Assembly (NCBI GenBank): GCA_009699765.1
Contig: WLNN01000009.1
Location: forward strand, 1-19,799
Direction: 5' to 3'
Length of the DNA: 19,799 bases
Source of the DNA: Actinomycetota bacterium
Lineage (GTDB): Bacteria > Actinomycetota > Actinomycetes > Nanopelagicales > Nanopelagicaceae
Shown here piece after piece: positions 10,885-17,273 of this stretch; the first letter of the stretch is position 1, and each line of letters begins with the position of its first letter. The translations under genes and the position numbers were made by a program. Under the pieces are notes generated by a model. That model searched no databases, was not told where the DNA came from, and saw only the letters and a list, made by a program, of their open reading frames with translations.

Positions 10885-10902
10885 AGTGGCAGAGGTGCCA
10901 CT
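10885..10902. promoter_or_regulatory. Perfect 7-bp inverted repeat, candidate operator or stem-loop for acs
   Basis: AGTGGCA and TGCCACT are exact reverse complements separated by GAGG. The centre is about 74 bases before the acs start used here. It resembles a dyad operator or a stable RNA hairpin. The half-sites contain GTG/CAC like CRP-family sites, but the spacing is two bases too wide for the usual TGTGA-N6-TCACA, so assignment to the Crp encoded nearby is not supported. Confidence 0.4.
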
Positions 10903-10953
10903 ACTTTCTGAATTGGGGATATCAAATCCCTATGAACTCAGGCGCCTACCTTG

Positions 10954-10959
10954 TAATCT
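10954..10959 (+). promoter_or_regulatory. Candidate -10 element of a leaderless acs transcript
   Basis: TAATCT fits the actinobacterial TANNNT -10 pattern and lies eight bases before ATG 10968, which has no ribosome binding site. This would place transcription and translation starts together. No clear -35 is seen, so this is weak. Confidence 0.3.
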
Positions 10960-10967
10960 CAACGGCT

Positions 10968-12926
10968 ATGAGCGCAGAAACCCTGGACAACCTATCTTCC
11001 GAAAACCGAACATTTGCCCCAAGCGCCGAATTTGCCGCGGAAGCTAATGCCAAGCCAGATCTCTACGCCGAAGCCGATCGTGATGGAGTTAAGTTCTGGG
11101 AAAACCAAGCGGAAGCTTTGATCTGGGAACGTAAGTGGGATACCGCCCTCGAGTGGAATCCACCATTTGCTAAATGGTTTGTTGGTGGAAAAATTAATGC
11201 CTCAGTCAACGCTCTCGACCGTCATATCGCAGAAGGTCACGGTGGTCGTACCGCATTTCATTTTGAAGGCGAGCCGGGCGATACACGAACTATTTCCTAT
11301 GCACAACTTCTTACTGAAGTTTGTAAGGCCGCTAATGCACTTACGCAAATGGGAATCACATCTGGTGATCGTGTTGCGATTTACATGCCACTTATTCCTG
11401 AAGCCGTTGTCTCAATGTTGGCTTGTGCTCGCATCGGAGCAATTCACTCGGTTGTTTTCGGTGGATTTTCTGCCGAAGCACTTCTCTCACGCATTCAAGA
11501 TGCAGATGCAAAATTAGTAATTACTGCAGATGGTGGTTTTCGAAAAGGCGCTGCCTTTGCACTGAAGCCAGCAGTTGATGATGCACTTAAAGGTGCAACA
11601 AATGTTAAGCAAGTTTTAGTTGTGAAAAGAACTGGACAAGAAACTGCATGGGTTGAAGGTCGCGATGTGTGGTGGCATGATCTTGTTGCTCATCAACCAT
11701 CTACACATGCTCCAGAATTTTTTGATAGCGAGCATCCACTTTTTATTCTCTACACATCTGGCACCACAGCAAAGCCAAAGGGCATTTTTCACACAACAGG
11801 CGGCTATTTAACGCAGGTTGCCTACACCCATAAAGTCGTCTTTGATATCAAACCGCGCAGCGATGTTTATTGGTGCACTGCAGATGTTGGTTGGATTACC
11901 GGTCACTCGTATATGGTCTATGGACCGCTAATTAACGGTGCTACACAAGTGATTTATGAAGGAACGCCAGATACCCCACATAAGGGCCGCGTCTTTGAAA
12001 TCGTTGAAAAATATGGAGTCACAATTCTTTACACCGCACCTACATTGATTCGCACTTGGATGAAATGGGGAGATGAATTTCCAAATAGATTTAATCTCTC
12101 AACGCTGCGACTACTTGGCTCTGTTGGCGAACCAATTAACCCAGAAGCATGGATTTGGTATCGCCAAGTTATTGGTGGCGGACGTTGCCCCATTGTTGAT
12201 ACATGGTGGCAAACAGAAACTGGCGCAATTATGATTTCTCCACTGCCAGGTGTTACTGCAACTAAACCAGGATCTGCGATGCGTGCGATTCCAGGTATCA
12301 GCACAAAAGTTGTCGATGACAATGGAGTTCCAGTTGGCGATGGACACGGTGGTTATTTGATTCTTGATAAGCCATGGCCATCAATGTTGCGCGGAATTTG
12401 GGGCGAGCCAGAGCGCTACAAGGAAACTTACTGGTCTCGTTGGGAAAATATTTATTTTGCTGGTGATGGCGCCAAACTTGATGAAGATGGCGCAATCTGG
12501 TTACTCGGACGTGTCGATGATGTTATGAATGTTTCTGGTCACCGAATTTCAACGACAGAAGTCGAATCGGCGCTCGTCTCACATGAAACTGTTGCTGAAG
12601 CTGCAGTTGTTGGCGCGGCTGATGAGATGACAGGTCAGGGAATTGTTGCCTTTGTGATTTTGCGTGGGGGTATTGAGCATCTTGAAGGTGATGCACTTGT
12701 TAAACAATTGCGTGATCACGTTGCTAAAGAAATTGGAGCAATCGCTAAGCCCCGTCAAATAATGGTTGTGAATGAGCTTCCCAAGACTCGAAGTGGAAAA
12801 ATCATGCGTCGTTTACTCAAAGATGTCGCTGAAAATCGAGCAGTTGGCGATGCCACAACCCTTGCAGATCCCAACGTTATGAAGCTAATTTCAGAAGGGC
12901 TTAATAGTTCTTCTAGCGAAGATTAG
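10968..12926 (+). CDS. acs: Acetyl-CoA synthetase (AMP-forming)
   Basis: The enzyme activates acetate to acetyl-CoA through acetyl-AMP, letting the cell use acetate or recapture overflow acetate. With the start at ATG 10968 (MSAETLDNL) it has 652 residues, the normal family length. An in-frame ATG at 10932 would add 12 residues without a better ribosome site. The ATP-binding motif YTSGTTAKPKG lies at 262-272, WWQTETGA in the middle, and the C-terminal PKTRSGKIMRR holds Lys611, the residue that is acetylated to switch off Acs in other bacteria. It stands alone on the plus strand, divergent from fba. Its stop overlaps the stop of the convergent cvpA-like gene by three bases. Confidence 0.96.
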   Translation: MSAETLDNLSSENRTFAPSAEFAAEANAKPDLYAEADRDGVKFWENQAEALIWERKWDTALEWNPPFAKWFVGGKINASVNALDRHIAEGHGGRTAFHFEGEPGDTRTISYAQLLTEVCKAANALTQMGITSGDRVAIYMPLIPEAVVSMLACARIGAIHSVVFGGFSAEALLSRIQDADAKLVITADGGFRKGAAFALKPAVDDALKGATNVKQVLVVKRTGQETAWVEGRDVWWHDLVAHQPSTHAPEFFDSEHPLFILYTSGTTAKPKGIFHTTGGYLTQVAYTHKVVFDIKPRSDVYWCTADVGWITGHSYMVYGPLINGATQVIYEGTPDTPHKGRVFEIVEKYGVTILYTAPTLIRTWMKWGDEFPNRFNLSTLRLLGSVGEPINPEAWIWYRQVIGGGRCPIVDTWWQTETGAIMISPLPGVTATKPGSAMRAIPGISTKVVDDNGVPVGDGHGGYLILDKPWPSMLRGIWGEPERYKETYWSRWENIYFAGDGAKLDEDGAIWLLGRVDDVMNVSGHRISTTEVESALVSHETVAEAAVVGAADEMTGQGIVAFVILRGGIEHLEGDALVKQLRDHVAKEIGAIAKPRQIMVVNELPKTRSGKIMRRLLKDVAENRAVGDATTLADPNVMKLISEGLNSSSSED

Positions 12927-13381
12927 GCGAGCTGCTTCTCTATCTCTTTACGCACGGTGGCCAGAACTGCTGGTGCATGAGAGTTTATAGAGAGGTACAC
13001 CTTGCTCTCTGAGACAGTGTTCTGGCCCGGCGACCATGGAGCCCACAGCAAGATTGTGCCGACCACATAAAAGAGAAGCACATATTTTGCGACTTCAAAG
13101 ATGGCGCCAGCAACATTGTCTAGAAACTTCAAAGGTCCGCGAATTATTGTTAGTCGTAAAGTCGCAGCTATTTTGCTTCCAACCCATGCGGCCGCATAAG
13201 CACCGCCGATTATCGCCACAATCAACCAGCCGCTCTTGTTGTACTGAACAACAAAGTACATACCTGCTATTCCACCGGCAATAAAGAATGCAGTTCGCAA
13301 CAATGTAGTCACCAAGCCATTTTTGTAGCCAGTGTAAATAGCTCCCAAAGTGACAATTGAGAAGATTAAATCGAAGATCAT
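12923..13381 (-). CDS. CvpA-family membrane protein, MarP-like membrane domain without protease
   Basis: The 152-residue protein has four hydrophobic segments at about 2-19, 24-48, 50-75 and 94-117, and a short polar C-terminal tail of about 35 residues. A basic stretch between segments 3 and 4 (SKIAATLRLTIIRG) fits CvpA-type topology. In M. tuberculosis the equivalent place near nth and crp holds MarP (Rv3671c), a CvpA-like membrane domain fused to a periplasmic trypsin-like serine protease; here the protein ends where the linker and protease would begin. There is no protease fragment downstream, only acs on the other strand. The ATG overlaps the tlpA-like stop by four bases. The function is unclear, perhaps a membrane partner in envelope homeostasis. 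The CvpA assignment rests on topology and neighbourhood more than on strong motifs. Confidence 0.8.
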   Translation of the reverse strand: MIFDLIFSIVTLGAIYTGYKNGLVTTLLRTAFFIAGGIAGMYFVVQYNKSGWLIVAIIGGAYAAAWVGSKIAATLRLTIIRGPLKFLDNVAGAIFEVAKYVLLFYVVGTILLWAPWSPGQNTVSESKVYLSINSHAPAVLATVRKEIEKQLA

Positions 13382-13902
13382 GAAACTCCTAGGTATTTCT
13401 TCGAGAGAGAGCGAAGCTCATCTGTTGATTTGATTGAGCCAATTTTCTTATGTACAACTTTGCCATCTGAATCTATAAACCAAGTAACAGGCACGCCCAT
13501 CCCAAAATATTTACGAGTTACACCTTTGCGGTCGTAGAGATTTGGCCAATTCATTCCTTGTTCTATCGCAAATGCGCGTCCGTCCTGAGCATTCTTTTCT
13601 TCAACATCTATTCCAACCAAGAGCACTTTCCCGCCTTGATTTCTATTGAATTCTACAAAGTACGGGAGCTCGTCCTTACATGGAGCGCACCAAGAGCCCC
13701 AGACATTGATAATTGCAGGCCCTTTAATTGCAGCAACATTGACTCCGCTTCCGCCATCAAGACATTCTGCATCAATAGTCTTAGCGGGGTCAGCGATTGT
13801 ATTGATTGTGCTACAAGAAACAATCTCGCCTTTAAGTGCAGGTGTTGAATTACCGCAGCCGACAATAAATAGAAGTGATAACAACGCAACTATCTTTTTC
13901 AT
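13378..13902 (-). CDS. TlpA/ResA-like thioredoxin-fold lipoprotein
   Basis: This is an extracytoplasmic thiol-disulfide oxidoreductase of 174 residues. The N-terminus [16 protein letters not shown] is a lipoprotein signal with lipobox IVGC, putting the lipid-anchored Cys at 16. The thioredoxin active site WCAPC is at 71-75 in [16 protein letters not shown], and the cis-proline loop is GVPVTWFID (Pro138). Two extra cysteines, Cys30 and Cys47, lie between the anchor and the fold and might pair. ATGA overlaps link it to nth upstream and the CvpA-like gene downstream. The M. tuberculosis counterpart by position is Rv3673c. Likely roles are reduction of apocytochrome c or other envelope thiols, but no cytochrome maturation gene lies in the window. 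Confidence 0.92.
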   Translation of the reverse strand: MKKIVALLSLLFIVGCGNSTPALKGEIVSCSTINTIADPAKTIDAECLDGGSGVNVAAIKGPAIINVWGSWCAPCKDELPYFVEFNRNQGGKVLLVGIDVEEKNAQDGRAFAIEQGMNWPNLYDRKGVTRKYFGMGVPVTWFIDSDGKVVHKKIGSIKSTDELRSLSKKYLGVS

Positions 13903-14597
13903 CGAAAGTCCTTACCTGTCTTGACCAATAGTGCGGCCTTGGCAGGATCCATCTCGCCAATTCCAACTGATGGACAAATTTTTGCAACTGGACATGCGCC
14001 ACAAGCAGGTTTGCGAGAATGGCAGATGCGACGTCCATGCCAAATCATTCTCTGTGACAAGTTGGTCCATTCTTTCTGTGGAATTAACTCTCCCACTTCA
14101 TGTTCAACTTTTACGGGATCCATGGACGATGTCCATTCAAAGCGTCGTGAGAGTCGACCAAAATGCGTATCAACAGTAATACCAGGAATATCGAAGGCGT
14201 GACCGAGAACAACATTGGCAGTTTTTCTGCCAACACCTGGAAGTGAAACTAGCTCTTCGATAGTGCTAGGAACTTCCCCGCCAAATTCTTCAACTAACTT
14301 ACTTCCAAGCCCCTTAAGGTGACGAGCTTTTGCATGATAAAAACCGGCAGAGTAAATAAATTCTTCAATCTCTGGCAACGGCGCTTTTGCATAATCTTTA
14401 GCACGCTTATATTTCTTAAAGAGCGCTGGGGTTATTTGATTAACCCGCTTATCCGTACATTGGGCTGAGAGAACGACTGCCACAATGAGTTCAAGAGGGT
14501 TTTTGAAGTCGAGCTCGCAACGGATCTCAGGGTAGGTTTTGGTCAGAATGCGGTAAATCGACCTTGCCTGCTTTCGATTTTCCGTATCTGCGGTCAC
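13899..14597 (-). CDS. nth: Endonuclease III (DNA glycosylase/AP lyase)
   Basis: This base-excision repair enzyme removes oxidised pyrimidines and cleaves at abasic sites. The helix-hairpin-helix LPGVGRKTA carries the catalytic lysine (Lys125 with the start used here) and VDTHFGR the catalytic aspartate (Asp143). Four cysteines in C-x6-C-x2-C-x5-C near the C-terminus bind [4Fe-4S]. I prefer GTG 14597 ([12 protein letters not shown], 232 residues), because it lies six bases after a TACTTT -10-like element and mirrors the crp start. An in-frame GTG at 14621 would add eight residues and overlap crp by seven bases. Neither start has a ribosome binding site. It heads the nth-tlpA-cvpA unit. Confidence 0.95.
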   Translation of the reverse strand: MTADTENRKQARSIYRILTKTYPEIRCELDFKNPLELIVAVVLSAQCTDKRVNQITPALFKKYKRAKDYAKAPLPEIEEFIYSAGFYHAKARHLKGLGSKLVEEFGGEVPSTIEELVSLPGVGRKTANVVLGHAFDIPGITVDTHFGRLSRRFEWTSSMDPVKVEHEVGELIPQKEWTNLSQRMIWHGRRICHSRKPACGACPVAKICPSVGIGEMDPAKAALLVKTGKDFR

Positions 14598-14617
14598 AGG
14601 AGTAAAGTACTCGTGTG
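14595..14617. promoter_or_regulatory. Symmetric bidirectional promoter/palindrome between nth and crp
   Basis: Arms CACAGGAGTA (14595-14604) and TACTCGTGTG (14608-14617) are reverse complements at 9 of 10 positions around AAG. On the plus strand TAAAGT (14603-14608) lies six bases before the crp GTG at 14615. On the minus strand TACTTT (14609-14604) lies six bases before an nth GTG at 14597. Both fit TANNNT -10 elements of leaderless transcripts, and the two start codons are equidistant from the centre (14606). The same dyad could bind a regulator such as Crp itself, but its ends read TCACA...TGTG outward, the reverse of a normal CRP site. Confidence 0.5.
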
Positions 14618-15298
14618 CCACAAGATGAAGAAGTTATACGTCGTGCCCCGCTCTTTACTGCGCTAGATGATGCAGCTGCTGCCTCTCTTCGCGCCTCAAT
14701 GGACTCAGTCAAAATTTCCAAGGGCGGAATCCTTTTTAAAGAGGGTGACGAAGGCGAGCACGTCTATGTCATCGTTGATGGCAAGCTCAAGCTCGGTACC
14801 TCTAGTGGTGATGGCCGCGAAAATCTTTTATCAATCCTTGGACCTGGCGAAATGTTCGGCGAACTTTCGCTCTTTGATCCAGGACCACGCACATCAACTG
14901 CAACTGCCGTAACTGATGCAAAACTTCTTTCACTTAGCCACGAAAAGTTAATTCCTTGGCTTCGCGAGAATCCAAATGTTGCACTTGAACTTCTAGCTCG
15001 TTTAGCTCAGCGCCTTCGCCGCACCAATGAAGCTGTAGGGGATCTCGTCTTCTCTGATGTTCCAGGTCGCGTCGCAAAAGCGCTTATTGATTTGGGATCA
15101 CGATTTGGTAAGCAGACCGATGAAGGTCTCTTTGTTCATCACGACCTCACGCAAGAAGAGCTTGCTCAACTTGTTGGCGCATCACGCGAGACAGTTAACA
15201 AAGCACTCGCCGACTTTGCAGGTCGCGGATGGCTCAAGCTTGATGGTCGCGCAGTATTGATTACCGATCTCGAACGTCTTGAAAAGCGCGGTAAGTAG
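14615..15298 (+). CDS. crp: CRP/FNR-family transcription regulator (GlxR/Crp-like)
   Basis: This is a global cAMP-type regulator of 227 residues, closely resembling M. tuberculosis Crp (Rv3676) and Corynebacterium GlxR. The N-terminal cyclic-nucleotide domain has [18 protein letters not shown] and the phosphate-binding cassette [14 protein letters not shown] (81-94, with Arg92 and Thr/Ser contacts). A dimerisation helix follows, with [14 protein letters not shown]. The helix-turn-helix [20 protein letters not shown] (178-197) is almost identical to the mycobacterial one. It starts with GTG. AGGAG lies 12 bases upstream, rather far, so translation may be leaderless from the palindrome promoter. 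The stop is directly followed by the ridA-like stop on the other strand. Confidence 0.96.
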   Translation: MPQDEEVIRRAPLFTALDDAAAASLRASMDSVKISKGGILFKEGDEGEHVYVIVDGKLKLGTSSGDGRENLLSILGPGEMFGELSLFDPGPRTSTATAVTDAKLLSLSHEKLIPWLRENPNVALELLARLAQRLRRTNEAVGDLVFSDVPGRVAKALIDLGSRFGKQTDEGLFVHHDLTQEELAQLVGASRETVNKALADFAGRGWLKLDGRAVLITDLERLEKRGK

Positions 15299-15760
15299 TT
15301 AAGCCACTTCTACAGTTAGCTCAACTTCAACAGGTGAGTTAAGCGGAAGTTCGGCAACACCAATCGCACTACGTGCAGCAACACCTGCATCTCCCCAGAT
15401 ATGCATAAATAACTCTGATGCACCGTTAGCAACCGCTGGATGACTCACAAATCCTGGTGCGCCATTTACGTAGCAAACAATGCGAACAACTTTGACGACT
15501 GAATCCACTGGTGCAACAAGTTCTACAGCTGCAAGGGCATTAATCGCACAGATCTTTGCAAGCTCGTAAGCCTCTTCAACAGTTACATCTGCACCAACTT
15601 TGCCGGTCTTGGCGATAGCGCCATCAACCATCGGAAGCTGTCCCGCAGTGAAAACTATGTTGCCGGTTCGAACTGCTGGAACATATGCAGCAAGTGGCTT
15701 AGTAGCAACAGGAAGAACGATGCTCTTCTCGGCTAACTTTGCACGAACATCCACTGACAT
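15299..15760 (-). CDS. RidA/YjgF-family protein
   Basis: This 153-residue protein is of the Rid superfamily, whose best-known members hydrolyse reactive enamine/imine intermediates from PLP enzymes. VRTGNIVFTAGQLPM near the N-terminus, and ARSAIGVAELPLNSPVEVELTVEVA at the C-terminus split by Arg130, fit the family; Arg130 corresponds to the imine-binding arginine of RidA. It is the longer actinobacterial subgroup found next to crp (Rv3678c by position in M. tuberculosis). The substrate is unknown. Its ATG directly follows the stop of the DUF4177 gene, and its stop abuts the crp stop with no gap. Confidence 0.9.
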   Translation of the reverse strand: MSVDVRAKLAEKSIVLPVATKPLAAYVPAVRTGNIVFTAGQLPMVDGAIAKTGKVGADVTVEEAYELAKICAINALAAVELVAPVDSVVKVVRIVCYVNGAPGFVSHPAVANGASELFMHIWGDAGVAARSAIGVAELPLNSPVEVELTVEVA

Positions 15761-15913
15761 TTACTTAACCTCACGCTTCATGTAAGCAACAAGCTGTTCT
15801 CCGCCTGGTGCTGGAACAACCTGTACGAGTTCCCATCCATCTGAACCCCAAGTATCAAGGATTTGCTTTGTTGCATGTGATAACAATGGAACTGTTGCGT
15901 ATTCAAACTTCAT
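15761..15913 (-). CDS. Short DUF4177-like protein
   Basis: This 50-residue gene fills the space between ridA and yqeY. It starts at ATG 15913 with MKFEYATVPLLSHATKQILD, followed by TWGSDGWELVQVVP and ending VAYMKREVK. The pattern of a YATVPL strand, a helix, GWELV and a final YMKR strand is that of DUF4177. A short protein of this kind accompanies the RidA gene in mycobacteria (Rv3678A by position). The ATG shares one base with the yqeY stop (TAATG), and its stop touches the ridA start, so it is embedded in an operon. The function is unknown. Confidence 0.85.
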   Translation of the reverse strand: MKFEYATVPLLSHATKQILDTWGSDGWELVQVVPAPGGEQLVAYMKREVK

Positions 15914-16371
15914 TAGTTTCCTCCAGCGAGCGTTGACTTTACGAGTGATGAAACGAGTCCGCCATCTGCTTTTCCTGCAATGAGTAGCTTGATCGCGCCC
16001 ATTACCTTGCCCATATCGGCAGGTCCGGCTGCGCCTGTTGATGCAACTGCATCAGCAATAATTTTCTTGATTTCATCTTCGGTTAGTTGTGCAGGTAAAT
16101 ACTTGGCGATTACTTCGCCCTCTGCTTTTTCTTCAGCAGCTTTATCTTCGCGTCCAGCTTTTGCAAATTCTTCGGCAGCTTCGCGGCGCTTCTTACCTTC
16201 GCGAGAGAGAACAGTAATGATCTCGTCATCGCTGAGTTTGCGCGCTTCTTTTCCTGCAACCTCTTCATTGGTGATTGCAGTCAGAACCATGCGAATAGTT
16301 CCGGATACGAGCTTGTCACTGCTGCGAATCGCTGCAGTAAGGTCTTCGTGAAGTGTCTCTTTAAGTCCCAC
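15913..16371 (-). CDS. GatB/YqeY domain protein
   Basis: This 152-residue cytoplasmic protein has the YqeY layout: a helical N-terminal part with VSGTIRMVLTAITNEEV and a conserved KKRREAAEEFAKAGR stretch. The C-terminal part carries AKYLPAQLTEDEI and GAAGPADMGKVMGAI, as in the tail of the GatB subunit of tRNA amidotransferase. The role of free-standing YqeY is not established; tRNA-related activity is inferred from the shared domain. It starts with GTG 16371; GGAG lies ten bases upstream. It is the first gene of yqeY-DUF4177-ridA and is divergent from the metallophosphoesterase across 68 bp. Confidence 0.93.
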   Translation of the reverse strand: MGLKETLHEDLTAAIRSSDKLVSGTIRMVLTAITNEEVAGKEARKLSDDEIITVLSREGKKRREAAEEFAKAGREDKAAEEKAEGEVIAKYLPAQLTEDEIKKIIADAVASTGAAGPADMGKVMGAIKLLIAGKADGGLVSSLVKSTLAGGN

Positions 16372-16426
16372 GTGTTTGATGCTCCAAATTCTTTGAATTA
16401 TTCAGGAGTATCTTCTCACGTCCCTG

Positions 16427-16432
16427 TATCTT
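16427..16432 (+). promoter_or_regulatory. Candidate -10 element of a leaderless metallophosphoesterase transcript
   Basis: TATCTT (TANNNT pattern) lies seven bases before ATG 16440, and no Shine-Dalgarno sequence is present in between. This is the arrangement expected of leaderless mRNAs, which are common in actinobacteria. No clear -35 was identified. Confidence 0.4.
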
Positions 16433-16439
16433 CTATTCC

Positions 16440-17255
16440 ATGAGTTATGTGCTCCGCGAAGCTGAAATCCCCGTATTGCCCGAGGGTCATTCGCCTATCC
16501 GCATCCTGCACTTCTCTGACCTGCATCTGACGCCGAAGAGAAAGACGGAAATTGCCGATATTAAATCCTGGGTGAAGTACTCCCCTGATTTGATTATTAG
16601 CACCGGTGATTTTCTAGCCGATATGAAAGCTGTGCCAGTTGTACTTGATGCCCTTGATGGCTTACTTGATATACCTGGCCTCTTCGTATTTGGATCAAAT
16701 GATTACTACGCACCTAAACCAAAGAATCCACTGAAATATTTATTGCCAGATCATGGAAAACGAACCCACGGAGAAGATCTTCCTTGGCCAGAACTAGATA
16801 TGGGATTGCGGAATCGCGGTTGGATCAATCTCAACAAGTCTCGTTCATCAGTAAAGATTAATGACACCTTGATTGAAGCACGCGGCACCGATGATGCTCA
16901 TCTTGAATTCGATGATTACGCACTTGTTGCAGGAGATGCTGGCAAATGCGATCTTGCTATCGGCGTTACGCATGCACCGTATTTACGAATTCTCGATGCG
17001 ATGAGCAGAGATAATCTTGATGTGATTTTTGCCGGGCACACTCACGGCGGCCAAGTTCGATTGCCATGGCCTGGTGGCTCACGTGCGCTAACAACAAATT
17101 GCGATTTACCTAATTGGCGTGCGCGCGGGCTAACTCAAGAAAGTAATAAGCCTTACCTTCACGTATCTGCAGGTATGGGAACCAGTCCATTTGCACGAAT
17201 AAGAGTTGCAAGCCCACCAGAAGTTTCGCTGGTCACTCTAACTTCTCTTTTTTAA
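16440..17255 (+). CDS. Calcineurin-like metallophosphoesterase
   Basis: This 271-residue protein has all the dimetal motifs of the family: FSDLHL (Asp27, His29), ISTGDF (Asp57), GSNDYYAP (Asn87, Asp88; the usual GNHD is GSND), GVTHAPY and GHTHGGQV. The GSNDYYAP form and the long insert after it (PKPKNPLKYLL) are typical of the actinobacterial protein encoded near crp and ponA2 (Rv3683 in M. tuberculosis). No signal peptide or membrane segment is evident, so it probably acts in the cytoplasm. The substrate is unknown; related enzymes cleave phosphodiesters such as UDP-sugars or lipid-linked phosphates. It ends 6 bp from the convergent gmd stop. Confidence 0.92.
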   Translation: MSYVLREAEIPVLPEGHSPIRILHFSDLHLTPKRKTEIADIKSWVKYSPDLIISTGDFLADMKAVPVVLDALDGLLDIPGLFVFGSNDYYAPKPKNPLKYLLPDHGKRTHGEDLPWPELDMGLRNRGWINLNKSRSSVKINDTLIEARGTDDAHLEFDDYALVAGDAGKCDLAIGVTHAPYLRILDAMSRDNLDVIFAGHTHGGQVRLPWPGGSRALTTNCDLPNWRARGLTQESNKPYLHVSAGMGTSPFARIRVASPPEVSLVTLTSLF

Positions 17256-17273
17256 ATTTGGTTAGCTTTTTTT
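17238..17273 (+). terminator. Possible weak intrinsic terminator after the metallophosphoesterase
   Basis: CTAAC (17238-17242) pairs with GTTAG (17261-17265) across an 18-base AT-rich loop and is followed by CTTTTTTT. The stem is short and weak and overlaps both gene ends, so efficiency would be low if it works at all. No comparable structure was seen at the acs/cvpA or crp/ridA junctions. Confidence 0.25.

Larger units (their letters stand above)
10609..10967. other. Divergent fba/acs intergenic control region
   Basis: This is the only sizeable non-coding stretch in the window. It separates minus-strand fba from plus-strand acs and should hold both promoters. It contains inverted repeats ACCTA-CCCC-TAGGT (10694-10707), CCCTG-GG-CAGGG (10723-10734), ATCAGG/CCTGAT (10791-10815), AGTGGCA-GAGG-TGCCACT (10885-10902) and GGGAT-ATCAA-ATCCC (10916-10930). 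An imperfect direct repeat lies at 10757-10775 and 10865-10884. A minus-strand frame with a TTG start (10683-10925, 80 codons, proline/glutamine rich) is open but has no recognisable family, so I do not call it a gene. I recognise no tRNA, SRP RNA, tmRNA or purine riboswitch here. Confidence 0.7.

Noticed and set aside
14583..14598. Possible CRP site (CGTAT-N6-TCACA) upstream of crp
   Set aside because: Only the right half matches TGTGA-N6-TCACA; the left half agrees at two of five positions, too weak to call.
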